Source: an uncultured Lachnospiraceae bacterium (lineage in GTDB: Bacteria; Bacillota; Clostridia; Lachnospirales; Lachnospiraceae). From it: a stretch of DNA of 50,657 nucleotides. A program made the position numbers and the translations under genes. The notes beneath the pieces were generated by a model. That model ran no database searches and was not told where the DNA came from. It saw only the letters and a list, made by a program, of their open reading frames with translations. Positions 43,134-50,657 of this stretch are shown piece by piece. The first letter of the stretch is position 1, and each line of letters starts with the position of its first letter. The DNA lies in NCBI GenBank assembly GCA_910578555.1, contig CAJTPS010000027.1, positions 1 through 50,657 of the forward strand. The letters are read 5' to 3'.

Positions 43134-43724
43134 ATGGAATACATAGCACACAGAATCAACACGCTGGAGGAGCTGCGGAAACTGCCTGCAGAGTATGGTG
43201 TAGAGCTTGATTTGAGAGACGACTTAAACGGCAGGATCTATATTTCGCACAATCCTTTCGAGGCAGGAGGAGATTTCGAAGAATACTGCAGAGAATACCA
43301 TCACGGCACTATGATCCTGAACGTCAAGAGTGAGCGGATCGAGCATAAAGTCCTGGAGTATATGAAACAGTATCACATAGAGAAGTACTTTTTTCTGGAC
43401 TCCTCTTTTCCAATGATTAAGCTGCTGACGGATATGGGCGTTAAAGATGTGGCGCTGCGGTTCAGCGAACTGGAAGGACTGGACACGATCCGCAATATGG
43501 CGGGCCGTGCCGACTGGGTATGGGTAGACTGTTTCACGAGGATTCCGATGGACCAGGACAGCTACCGGGAATTAAAAGACCTGGGTTATAAACTGTGTTT
43601 CGTATCTCCGGAGCTGGAGGCGCAGGAAGAGAAGATTGCCGAATACAGAAAATATATTGAAGAGCATGGTTTTGCGTTTGACGCGGTCTGTACGAAGAGT
43701 TATCATATAAAAGACTGGATGTAA
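43134..43724 (+). CDS. Small GDPD/PLC-like TIM-barrel protein
   Basis: A 196-residue protein. IAHRINTLEEL near the start, VELDLRDDLNGRIYISHNPF near residue 22, and ILNVKSE and FFLDSS later follow the glycerophosphodiester phosphodiesterase (GDPD)/PLC-like TIM-barrel order (H-R, E-x-D, H-N). It is shorter than typical GDPD enzymes (about 240-300 residues), and the second His sits in HNP instead of HD. It may hydrolyse a phosphodiester in a glycan or lipid made by the surrounding cluster. GGGAG lies 7 bases before the ATG. It follows the GT2 gene after a 141-base gap. Confidence 0.78.
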   Translation: MEYIAHRINTLEELRKLPAEYGVELDLRDDLNGRIYISHNPFEAGGDFEEYCREYHHGTMILNVKSERIEHKVLEYMKQYHIEKYFFLDSSFPMIKLLTDMGVKDVALRFSELEGLDTIRNMAGRADWVWVDCFTRIPMDQDSYRELKDLGYKLCFVSPELEAQEEKIAEYRKYIEEHGFAFDAVCTKSYHIKDWM

Positions 43725-43760
43725 TTAATTGAAAAAGGCAAATCAAGGTATCATGCGTAT

Positions 43761-45371
43761 ATGAAAAAAATCAGTAAAACAGACATAAATATCATAAAGC
43801 AGAAAATTGGAACCGCGGTGGCTGCTGTAGTGATACTGTTAGCCGGGCTGCTCCTGTTCTACAGGCACTGGCAGTTTGAACTGCCGCTGTATCCGAATGT
43901 AGACGAACAACTGTCACTGGATTGTATCTATAATCTGCTGGATCAACATATTTATGCGGGGGATATCTACGTGCTGGATTTCTTTCGCTATCCGCATCTG
44001 ACGTTTTATTACGCGGTTGCGGGCGTTCGTATTCTGGGGAAATTCCTGTCCGGCACGGAAACGGTTATCCTGCTCAGGTATGTGGTATGCGGTACGGCGC
44101 TTCTGTCCAATGTATGCATTTATTTTGCCGTTAAAGTCATGACAGGTGAGCGTAAATGGGGCTATGCCGGTCTGGCGCTGTCTGTTTTCTCGCTGTATGG
44201 ATATGCATATCTGTATTATACGGGACCGGACACGATGATCTATGCGGCAGCGAATGTGATTCTGCTTCTGGGTTGCGTGATCTATCGGGACGTGCAGGAG
44301 GACCGGATTGTCTATCTGTGGTATCCGCTGCTTGCGATCTGCATCGGACTTGCCGCCGCGGCGAAGGTTCACGGGATTCTTTTCGGCTTGTTCTGGCTGG
44401 CGCTTCATATTAAGAAGAAATACTGGAAGAAACACAGAAACAATTTTTTGTTTTTTCTGAACTGTATTGTGCTTGTATGCGTATTTTGTCTGTGCAATTA
44501 TTCGATGTTTTTTCATTTTAAAACTTTTGTCTGGGATAATCTGTATAACCTCAATCATTATGCATGGGGACATCCGGGTATAGAGCATAATATGCCCTTG
44601 TTAGGATATGTGGAAGCGTATATGCTCACCGGATACGGTGTCGCGGGAGGCGTACTGCTTTTGCTCGGGATTTTCTATCTGATACGTAAGAAGGAACGAC
44701 AGCAGGCGGCCGTCTTTATGATCATGCCGGTGTTTGCTATACTTTTTCTCTCCAGATATCAGATTATGCTGGGCAGAAATCTGTCGCTGGTGGTGCCGTT
44801 CGGTATACTTATGATGGTATATGGACTGATGGAAGTGAAGCGGCTCACGGTCAGGTACCGCTTTGACCGCAAAGGTGTGATTCCAGGCATACTTATCGCT
44901 ATGATTATCTGTAATGCGGTGACGGTGGTTAACAGCTACCGTTATGATCTGACATACACGCAGGCGGCAGAGTATATTGAGACGCAGATTCCGGAGGGGG
45001 CTACGATCTATTGCACCTCTTTTGCACCGGTCATAGACGAAGGGCGGTATAAGGTCATCGGGATCGGTGAGGATATGACGCAGCTTCCCGATATTCTGCG
45101 CAGCGGAGAGTATTATGTGGATACACAGTATGCCACGGGATACTTTACACAGCGGAAGGATTATCTGGTAATGCAGGGGGAAGATATGTATCCGGACCAG
45201 AAGGAACTGTATGAGAAAAAGACAGGCGGTTATACACGGCTGCAGGAGTATACCGGAATCTCCTATGGCGGAGAGTGGAAGTATCGAATCGGTTATCTGG
45301 ACTTGTTCCGATACAGTCCGGCCCGGTATTATGTCGGACCGACGATCGTGATATATGGTTCGGGATCGTAG
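43761..45371 (+). CDS. Polytopic GT-C-like (GT39/PMT-type) membrane glycosyltransferase
   Basis: A 536-residue membrane protein with about 11 transmembrane helices and a soluble C-terminal region of about 130 residues. The first external loop carries LYPNVDEQLSLD, with the acidic pair expected at the catalytic site of GT39/ArnT-like enzymes, and FFRYPHLTFYYAV follows as in that fold. AAAAKVHGILFGLFWL matches the later helix pattern. Such proteins transfer sugars from polyprenyl-phosphate donors to glycans, lipids or proteins outside the cell. The start has only a weak AAGG upstream. It is the last gene of the envelope cluster. Confidence 0.82.
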   Translation: MKKISKTDINIIKQKIGTAVAAVVILLAGLLLFYRHWQFELPLYPNVDEQLSLDCIYNLLDQHIYAGDIYVLDFFRYPHLTFYYAVAGVRILGKFLSGTETVILLRYVVCGTALLSNVCIYFAVKVMTGERKWGYAGLALSVFSLYGYAYLYYTGPDTMIYAAANVILLLGCVIYRDVQEDRIVYLWYPLLAICIGLAAAAKVHGILFGLFWLALHIKKKYWKKHRNNFLFFLNCIVLVCVFCLCNYSMFFHFKTFVWDNLYNLNHYAWGHPGIEHNMPLLGYVEAYMLTGYGVAGGVLLLLGIFYLIRKKERQQAAVFMIMPVFAILFLSRYQIMLGRNLSLVVPFGILMMVYGLMEVKRLTVRYRFDRKGVIPGILIAMIICNAVTVVNSYRYDLTYTQAAEYIETQIPEGATIYCTSFAPVIDEGRYKVIGIGEDMTQLPDILRSGEYYVDTQYATGYFTQRKDYLVMQGEDMYPDQKELYEKKTGGYTRLQEYTGISYGGEWKYRIGYLDLFRYSPARYYVGPTIVIYGSGS

Positions 45372-45468
45372 CAGGAGGTATGCGCCCCGGGACAGGATGC
45401 ATATGTATCATATATAAGATATGCGAAGAGCGGTAATGAGGGTTTAAGTGAAAGAAAGGACGGGCATA

Positions 45469-46338
45469 ATGCGACAGTTTGTAATTACAACAGACAGTAA
45501 CTGTGATATGGATCCGGTTTATCTGGCGGAACATGAAGTGGGAGTTATCCCGCATTATTATACGGTGGAGGAAGAGATTTACGGCGACGGGCGCGAACTG
45601 AGTGTCAAAGAGTTCTACGACGCCATGCGGGCGGGTAAGAAAGCGGCTACCATGGCGAGCAATCCGGAGGTGATCCTGGAGCGCTTTGAGGAATATGCGA
45701 AGCAGAATACGGATATTCTGCACATCAGTTTTTCTTCCGCGCTCAGCAGCGCTTATAATAACATTGTAAACGGTGCGGATGAAATCATGGAGAAATATCC
45801 GGACGAAAAGATCATTGTGATTGATACACTATCGGCATCTCTGGGTGAGGGGATCATGATCCGCAAGGCAGTCGAGATGAAGCAGGCGGGATGTTCGCTG
45901 GAGGAGACGGCGGCATGGGTGCGGGAGAACAGTCCGCATCTGAATATTCAGTTTACGGTGGATGATTTGAATTTCCTGTACCGCGGCGGGCGGCTGTCCC
46001 GTTCTTCCGCGATTCTCGGTACGGTGATTAACATCAAACCGATCTTGTATTTTGACAGAGAGGGCAGGCTGGTTGCTTTAGACAAGGTCCGGGGGCGTAA
46101 GAAATCTCTGATGACACTTGTGGATAACATGAAGGACCGGCTGGGGGAATATAAGGATAAACAGGTGTTTATCGGCATTGTACACGGGGACTGTGAGATG
46201 GATGCGAGGTATGTTGCGAATATGATCACAGAGAGATTCGGGTACACGGACATTGAGATCAGACCGATCGGACCGAGTATTGGTGCCCATTCCGGTCCGG
46301 GAGCGGTCGGACTGATCTTCCTGGGGGATGTGAAGTAA
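45469..46338 (+). CDS. DegV family fatty-acid-binding protein
   Basis: A 289-residue DegV protein. FVITTDSNCDM opens the domain; KAATMASNP, ILHISFSSALSSAYNN and the C-terminal GPSIGAHSGPGAVGLIFLG are family signatures. DegV/FakB proteins bind a fatty acid and present it to the kinase FakA for phosphorylation in phospholipid synthesis; many paralogues exist in Clostridia. The ATG at 45469 has AAAGGA 8 bases upstream; the frame begins 21 bases earlier with GTG. No fakA is adjacent. Confidence 0.93.
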   Translation: MRQFVITTDSNCDMDPVYLAEHEVGVIPHYYTVEEEIYGDGRELSVKEFYDAMRAGKKAATMASNPEVILERFEEYAKQNTDILHISFSSALSSAYNNIVNGADEIMEKYPDEKIIVIDTLSASLGEGIMIRKAVEMKQAGCSLEETAAWVRENSPHLNIQFTVDDLNFLYRGGRLSRSSAILGTVINIKPILYFDREGRLVALDKVRGRKKSLMTLVDNMKDRLGEYKDKQVFIGIVHGDCEMDARYVANMITERFGYTDIEIRPIGPSIGAHSGPGAVGLIFLGDVK

Positions 46339-46366
46339 AGGAGACCGGGTATTGCAGGATATTATG

Positions 46367-47131
46367 TCAGGAAATGGTGAAGGTGGCAGCAAGTTCCTGC
46401 AGCAGCGATTCCAGTTCACGAAGTTCTGCGTCGGAGATGCCGGGGATATCCGTATCGTCTGCTTTGGCAGCCGCAGCCTGTGCAGGTGAATCGTCCTGCC
46501 TGCCGGATTCTGTGTATGCTGCCGATGCGGCCGGTGATTTCGGCTGTTCCGGTTCGGGATAAGCAGCGGGCATGTCCGCTGAATCCCGGTTGATCAGCTG
46601 CATATCGGTTTTAGTCTGTTCCAGACGGTTTGCCAGATGATTTTCCAGATAATCTACCAGATTGATCCGGAGAATATTGATCTTTCCGGGGATATCAATC
46701 AGAGAAGATATTGCGAAATAACAGTATAATCCCAGGAAACTTATCACATAGAAAGGCGCGATGCTAAAGAAGCTCTCGTTATGTATGATGCCGAGACATG
46801 CGCCGATTCCCGCGACCAGAACCGAGAGCAGCATGAGCTGTCCCGACAGATGCCGCAGCATGGATAAAGGTATCGCGCCGATTTTGACATGACTTATAAA
46901 TTTATCTACAAAAACAGGAACGTTGGAAACTTTCTCATTGATTTTACTGTAGCCGGAAAACTTCAGCTTGAGCTGCTGCAGGGATTTATTCGCAGTGGTG
47001 GACATATGCTCCGTTTCCCAGATCAGACGGTGATATATCACTCCTATCACGATCTGGCATATGATACTACAGAACAGCAGCGCCAGAATCCCGATCATGA
47101 AATTCTTATGTTGAAAAAATAACGCAGGCAT
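46367..47131 (-). CDS. Membrane protein of unknown function with Ala/Pro-rich tail
   Basis: I do not recognise a family. The 254-residue protein has an N-terminal transmembrane helix (about 11-33), a basic cytoplasmic or external loop (about 40-90), two more hydrophobic segments (about 96-118 and 123-148) and a soluble tail. The tail holds a low-complexity Pro/Ala/Ser/Glu part and ends in an acidic amphipathic helix (SDAELRELESLLQELAATF) that could mediate protein contact. The segment before it (GKINILRINLVDYLENHLAN) is helical. GGGAGGG lies 11 bases upstream. It faces DegV convergently and is divergent from the TSCPD gene. Confidence 0.7.
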   Translation of the reverse strand: MPALFFQHKNFMIGILALLFCSIICQIVIGVIYHRLIWETEHMSTTANKSLQQLKLKFSGYSKINEKVSNVPVFVDKFISHVKIGAIPLSMLRHLSGQLMLLSVLVAGIGACLGIIHNESFFSIAPFYVISFLGLYCYFAISSLIDIPGKINILRINLVDYLENHLANRLEQTKTDMQLINRDSADMPAAYPEPEQPKSPAASAAYTESGRQDDSPAQAAAAKADDTDIPGISDAELRELESLLQELAATFTIS

Positions 47132-47310
47132 GATTCTCTATACCCTCCCTAAAATGATAAATACAACAAGCATACCTATATTATATTAAATTAATTTGGA
47201 TATAAAAGCTGTAAGGCATCGTCAAATTACGCGTAACCGTTCGGTCTTCGGTTTTGCTGTCATGGAATAGTACAGAGCGGAACTGTCGCCATTACGCCGC
47301 ACCGCGGCAC

Positions 47311-47339
47311 TGGAAAAAAATAGAAAAATATGCTACAAT
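47311..47339 (+). promoter_or_regulatory. Probable promoter of the TSCPD-murG unit
   Basis: TGGAAA at 47311-47316, 17 bases, then an extended -10 element TGCTACAAT (TACAAT at 47334-47339), 66 bases before the TSCPD start. Confidence 0.5.
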
Positions 47340-47405
47340 ATCTAATATTGTGTAAAAAGATTGAATTCGGGCAAAATAAAATAACGTAAACTGGAGGGAA
47401 TAATA

Positions 47406-47648
47406 ATGATTTATCATCCGCAGGGGGTTTGTTCAAAGGCGATTGATCTGGAAGTGGAAGACGGCGTGATCAAGTCTGTCGAGTTCACAGGAGGATGTAA
47501 TGGTAATCTGCAGGGTATTTCCAGATTAGTGTCAGGGATGAAGATTGAGGATGCGATCGACAGACTGCGCGGCATCAAGTGCGGATTTAAGAGTACATCC
47601 TGTCCCGATCAGCTGGCATGTGCGCTGCAGGAAATCCTGGATAATTAA
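47406..47648 (+). CDS. TSCPD domain protein (TIGR03905 family)
   Basis: An 80-residue protein that is wholly one TSCPD domain: YHPQGVCSKAIDLEVEDG, VEFTGGCNGNLQGISRLV, and TSCPDQLACALQEIL at the end. The same domain forms the C-terminus of some ribonucleotide reductases, and conserved cysteines (C8, C31, C66, C72 region) suggest metal or redox function. Stand-alone members such as this have no established role. GGAGGG lies 7 bases before the ATG. It is 20 bases upstream of murG and probably cotranscribed. Confidence 0.9.
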   Translation: MIYHPQGVCSKAIDLEVEDGVIKSVEFTGGCNGNLQGISRLVSGMKIEDAIDRLRGIKCGFKSTSCPDQLACALQEILDN

Positions 47649-47668
47649 TTTAGGAGGTTTCTTTCATA

Positions 47669-48742
47669 ATGAGTAAGAAGATTGTGCTTACCGGCGGCGG
47701 AACCGCCGGACATGTAACTCCTAATATGGCGCTTATTCCGAAGCTGCGGGAACTGCAGTACGAGATAGCCTATATGGGATCTTATGACGGTATTGAAAAG
47801 AAGCTGATGGAAGATTTTAACATCCCGTATTTTGGTATAGCAACGGGTAAATTCAGGAGATATTTTGACCCTAAGAATTTCTCCGACCCGTTCCGTGTGC
47901 TGAAAGGAATGTCTGAAGCAAGGAAATATCTGAAAGAAATAAAGCCCGACGTGGTTTTCTCCAAAGGCGGTTTTGTGAGCGTACCGGTGGTCCGTGCGGC
48001 GGCTTCGCTCGGAATACCCTGTATTATACATGAGTCGGATATGACACCCGGACTTGCCAATAAGTTATGCATTCCCGTAGCAAAGAAGGTGTGCTGTAAT
48101 TTTCCTGAGACGTTTCGTATGCTGCCGGAGAGTAAAGCAGTTCTGACAGGGTCTCCCATCAGAAAGGAACTTACCATGGGCAGCAAGGAGGCAGGGTACA
48201 GACTGTGCGGTTTCGATGCATCGAAACCGGTCATCATGGTTGTGGGAGGCAGTCTGGGTTCCGCCGCGGTCAATCAGGCGGTCAGAGATGTTCTGCCGGA
48301 ATTATTGAAAGATTTTCAGGTTGTGCATTTATGCGGTAAGGAGAAGATGGATAATCTGCTTCTGACAACGGCGGGTTATAAGCAGTTTGAATATATTCGT
48401 TCCGAGATGAAGGATGTTTTCGCCATGGCGGATCTGGTGATCTCCAGAGCAGGCGCGAATGCGATCAGTGAACTGCTGGCGCTCAAAAAACCCAATATTC
48501 TGATACCGCTTCCCGCGAGCAGCAGCCGGGGGGATCAGATTTTGAATGCGGAATCATTTGAATCACAGGGATTCAGTATCGTGATCGACGAAGATGATTT
48601 GACGAATAAACTGCTGCTGGAGAAGATACAGGAGTTGTATTTTAACAGATTCAGTTATATTGATGCGATGACGAAGAGCAACCAGCGGGATGCGATCGGA
48701 ACGATCATCGGCCTGATCGAGAACGCGGTGAATGAAAAGTAA
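47669..48742 (+). CDS. murG: UDP-N-acetylglucosamine:undecaprenyl-pyrophosphoryl-MurNAc-pentapeptide transferase
   Basis: A 357-residue GT28 glycosyltransferase of normal MurG length. KIVLTGGGTAGHVTPNMALI is the N-terminal lipid-facing loop; VVFSKGGFVSVPVVRAA, IIHESDMTPGLANK and MVVGGSLGSAAVNQ follow; ISRAGANAISELLALKKPNI is the UDP-GlcNAc site. It converts lipid I to lipid II on the inner membrane face for peptidoglycan. AGGAGG is 11 bases before the ATG. It is separate from any mur/fts cluster here; many Clostridia keep murG alone and some carry two copies. Confidence 0.95.
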   Translation: MSKKIVLTGGGTAGHVTPNMALIPKLRELQYEIAYMGSYDGIEKKLMEDFNIPYFGIATGKFRRYFDPKNFSDPFRVLKGMSEARKYLKEIKPDVVFSKGGFVSVPVVRAAASLGIPCIIHESDMTPGLANKLCIPVAKKVCCNFPETFRMLPESKAVLTGSPIRKELTMGSKEAGYRLCGFDASKPVIMVVGGSLGSAAVNQAVRDVLPELLKDFQVVHLCGKEKMDNLLLTTAGYKQFEYIRSEMKDVFAMADLVISRAGANAISELLALKKPNILIPLPASSSRGDQILNAESFESQGFSIVIDEDDLTNKLLLEKIQELYFNRFSYIDAMTKSNQRDAIGTIIGLIENAVNEK

Positions 48743-48768
48743 AGCCGAAGGCCGGGCGGTTACAAATC

Positions 48769-48797
48769 TTGAAAAAACATGTATGCAATGCTACACT
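48769..48797 (+). promoter_or_regulatory. Promoter of pgi
   Basis: TTGAAA at 48769-48774 and TACACT at 48792-48797 with a 17-base spacer, about 80 bases before the glucose-6-phosphate isomerase start. Confidence 0.6.
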
Positions 48798-48876
48798 TAT
48801 GTGTGGTGGCAGATAGAAGACTAATTGGATTGTCAGGCTGCAGCAGACAGCCGGACTTTTCGGAATGGAGGACAAA

Positions 48877-50223
48877 ATGAGTAAAGTTACATTTGACTAT
48901 TCTAAGGCGGCACCTTTTATCGGGGACAATGAAGTGGAGTCCATGAAGAAGCTGGCGCTTGACGCGAAGGAGCTGCTGGTGAGTAAGAGCGGGGCAGGTA
49001 ATGATTTCCTCGGCTGGATCGATCTGCCGGTTGACTATGATAAGGAAGAGTTTGCGCGGATCAAACAGGCGGCGGCGAAGATTCAGAGCGATTCCGAAGT
49101 GCTCGTTGTGATCGGTATCGGCGGTTCCTATCTCGGAGCAAGAGCGGCGATTGAGTTCTTACGCCACAGCTTCTATAATGTCGTAGATAAATCCGTCAGA
49201 AAGACGCCCGAAATCTATTTTGTAGGTAACTCTATCAGTTCTACTTATATTAAACACCTGATCGACGTGATCGGTGACAGAGATTTCTCCATTAATATGA
49301 TCTCCAAGTCCGGCACGACCACGGAGCCTGCTATTGCATTCCGTGTATTTAAGGATATGGCGGAGAAGAAGTACGGCAAAGAGGGCGCGGCGAAGAGAAT
49401 CTACGCGACCACTGATAAGGCAAGAGGATCGCTGAAGAATCTTGCAAATGAAGAAGGTTATGAGAGTTTCGTTGTTCCGGATGATGTGGGCGGACGTTTC
49501 TCGGTGCTGACAGCGGTAGGTCTGCTTCCCATTGCGGTATCCGGCGCGGATATCGATAAATTGATGGAAGGTGCGGCGGAAGGCAGAAAGATGGCGCTGA
49601 ACGCTCCTTTTGAGGAAAACGATGCGGTGAAGTATGCGGCGCTTCGTAATATCCTGCTCAGAAAAGGCAAAGTGATTGAGATACTTGCAAACTATGAACC
49701 GAGCGCACACTATGTATCTGAGTGGTGGAAACAGCTTTACGGCGAGTCCGAGGGTAAAGACCAAAAGGGTATCTTCCCGGCAAGCGTTGATCTTACCACA
49801 GACTTACATTCCATGGGACAGTTTATCCAGGACGGTTCCAGAACGATGTTTGAGACTGTGCTGAATATTGAGACAAGCAGAGAAGAGATCATTATCGGTG
49901 AGGAACCGGTAGATCTGGACGGTCTCAATTATCTGGCGGGCAAGAACGTGGATTTCGTCAATAAGAGTGCTATGAACGGCACGATTCTGGCACACACGGA
50001 CGGACAGGTTCCCAACTTTATGATCAACGTTCCCGAGGTGAATGAGTTCTATCTGGGCGAGTTGTTCTACTTCTTTGAGTTTGCCTGCGGTGTCAGCGGA
50101 TATCTCTTAGGGGTAAATCCGTTTAACCAGCCGGGTGTTGAGAGCTATAAGAAGAATATGTTCGCACTTCTGGGTAAGCCGGGATATGAGGCGCAGAGAG
50201 AGGAACTGTTGAAGAGACTGTAA
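48877..50223 (+). CDS. pgi: Glucose-6-phosphate isomerase
   Basis: A 448-residue enzyme of the Gram-positive pgi branch. VVIGIGGSYLGARAAIEFL and SKSGTTTEPAIAFR form the sugar-phosphate site, VGGRFSVLTAVGLLPIA is the family signature, and GVNPFNQPGVESYKKNMFAL the C-terminal one with the catalytic Lys. It interconverts glucose-6-phosphate and fructose-6-phosphate in glycolysis and would process products of the sucrose-phosphate pathway. GGAGG at 48867-48871 lies inside the frame and sets the start at the ATG 48877, not 48865. Confidence 0.97.
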   Translation: MSKVTFDYSKAAPFIGDNEVESMKKLALDAKELLVSKSGAGNDFLGWIDLPVDYDKEEFARIKQAAAKIQSDSEVLVVIGIGGSYLGARAAIEFLRHSFYNVVDKSVRKTPEIYFVGNSISSTYIKHLIDVIGDRDFSINMISKSGTTTEPAIAFRVFKDMAEKKYGKEGAAKRIYATTDKARGSLKNLANEEGYESFVVPDDVGGRFSVLTAVGLLPIAVSGADIDKLMEGAAEGRKMALNAPFEENDAVKYAALRNILLRKGKVIEILANYEPSAHYVSEWWKQLYGESEGKDQKGIFPASVDLTTDLHSMGQFIQDGSRTMFETVLNIETSREEIIIGEEPVDLDGLNYLAGKNVDFVNKSAMNGTILAHTDGQVPNFMINVPEVNEFYLGELFYFFEFACGVSGYLLGVNPFNQPGVESYKKNMFALLGKPGYEAQREELLKRL

Positions 50224-50226
50224 AAA

Positions 50227-50353
50227 ATCGAGCTCCGCTCGATTGCGAGTCCCGCTTCGCGGGCTCGAAAGAAGCCAAGGAATTAACTTTGCGAGATTTG
50301 CTTCGCAAACTCGAAAAGACGGAAGTAAATGTGAGATTTGTTTCGCAAACTCA
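50227..50353. repeat. Cluster of four short palindromic hairpin elements
   Basis: Hairpins at 50227-50243, 50246-50267, 50292-50313 and 50332-50353. The last three share the plan (C/T)GAG-N, 5-base arm, 3-base TTC or TTT-type loop, complementary arm, CTC(G/A), each with one unpaired base in the left arm. Arms differ in sequence (CCCGC versus TTTGC), so structure rather than sequence is kept, as in REP-like elements. Confidence 0.75.
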
Positions 50354-50366
50354 AAATAAGGGACAG

Positions 50367-50402
50367 GGCGTATATCCGTGAACAGGGTATACGCCTTTTT
50401 GC
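50367..50402 (+). terminator. Terminator of pgi
   Basis: GGCGTATA and TATACGCC form an 8-base-pair stem with a 13-base loop, followed by TTTTT. Confidence 0.85.
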
Positions 50403-50563
50403 CATAATATTTTAAAGTCTGCGATAAGGCATTGTGGTCATAATTCTGACATTTTTATGTCGGATATGGTATGCATTCAGTTAAATATTGGATATGATAG
50501 AAATGTAAAAAAGCGGATGTATATGATCCGCAAAATACATATTGCATAAGGGAGGAAATATTG

Positions 50564-50657
50564 ATGAAGAAAAAAGTACTTAGTGTACTGCTCTCAACAG
50601 CCATGATCGCAAGCGTGCTTGCAGGTTGTGGCAATGACACTGCAGCACCTGCACAGG
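50564..50657 (+). CDS. Lipoprotein N-terminus (cut by window edge), probably a solute-binding protein
   Basis: The final 94 bases encode MKKKVLSVLLSTAMIASVLA followed by GCGNDTAAPAQ, a lipoprotein signal peptide with lipobox LAGC. GGGAGG lies 8 bases before the ATG. The opening is typical of ABC transporter solute-binding proteins of this group, but the mature domain is outside the window, so the function is open. Confidence 0.8.
   Translation, partial: MKKKVLSVLLSTAMIASVLAGCGNDTAAPAQ

Larger units (their letters stand above)
50224..50563. other. Intergenic region with hairpin cluster, terminator and lipoprotein leader
   Basis: This gap contains four short palindromic hairpins (50227-50353), one terminator (50367-50402), then about 150 AT-rich bases that must hold the promoter of the following lipoprotein gene. 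I could not assign a clear -35/-10 pair; TATGAT near 50493 is a candidate -10. No coding frame is supported. Confidence 0.6.

Noticed and set aside
50227..50353. Palindromic repeats after pgi as a CRISPR array
   Set aside because: Units are only about 22 bases, diverge in arm sequence, are irregularly spaced and have no cas genes nearby.

Overview
The window looks like chromosomal DNA of a gut Lachnospiraceae-type member of the Clostridia (Bacillota). This rests on family content rather than a marker gene: a split raffinose/sucrose-6-phosphate phosphorolysis operon, DUF2975/XRE/DUF4173 and MBOAT/SGNH/DUF4358 neighbourhoods, a TSCPD-domain protein next to murG, a flavin reductase-rubredoxin fusion, and consistently strong AGGAGG-type ribosome binding sites. 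No rRNA, tRNA or CRISPR array was seen.

Layout. 1-212 is the 5' end of an IS transposase cut by the window edge. 819-7251 is a housekeeping/accessory mix: a Cys-rich small protein with a possible sliding-clamp motif, a flavin reductase-rubredoxin, a MATE exporter, a DUF2975/XRE/DUF4173 operon on the minus strand, and an unusual XRE-PurM fusion. 7364-13516 is one giant secreted protein: Big_2 repeats, a GH16 beta-glucanase domain, six CBM-like modules (two almost identical) and a 10-residue acidic repeat tail. 13600-15510, bracketed by two strong terminators, is a gene graveyard holding remnants of a ribbon-helix-helix gene, a TIR domain, a membrane-anchored LRR-like protein and a DUF1266 gene. 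15628-18989 encodes a cytoplasmic ParB-like/BMP fusion, a metallophosphoesterase translationally coupled to it, and an MgtC-family protein. 19105-24560 holds an XRE membrane regulator, exonuclease III and an MBOAT/SGNH acyl-transfer pair facing a DUF4358 lipoprotein.

24570-33362 is a coherent alpha-galactoside locus: a divergent AraC regulator, an ABC importer (binding protein and two permeases, no ATPase), a GH36 alpha-galactosidase, a stand-alone sucrose kinase homologue and a GH13_18 sucrose-6F-phosphate phosphorylase. Together they would take raffinose-type sugars to galactose, glucose-1-phosphate and fructose-6-phosphate. A surface-anchored type I pullulanase follows at 33525-36290.

36474-45371 is the most novel-looking block. 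It is a same-strand cluster containing a class II aldolase-like protein, a tandem double nucleotidyltransferase, a polytopic GT-C-like protein fused to a P-loop kinase, a HAD phosphatase, a GT2 glycosyltransferase, a small GDPD-like protein and a second GT-C-like membrane protein. I infer a pathway that activates an unusual phosphorylated building block and transfers it to an envelope glycan or lipid; the product cannot be told from the sequence. The window ends with DegV, a membrane protein of unknown function, a TSCPD protein, murG, pgi, a cluster of short palindromic hairpins, and the start of a lipoprotein gene.
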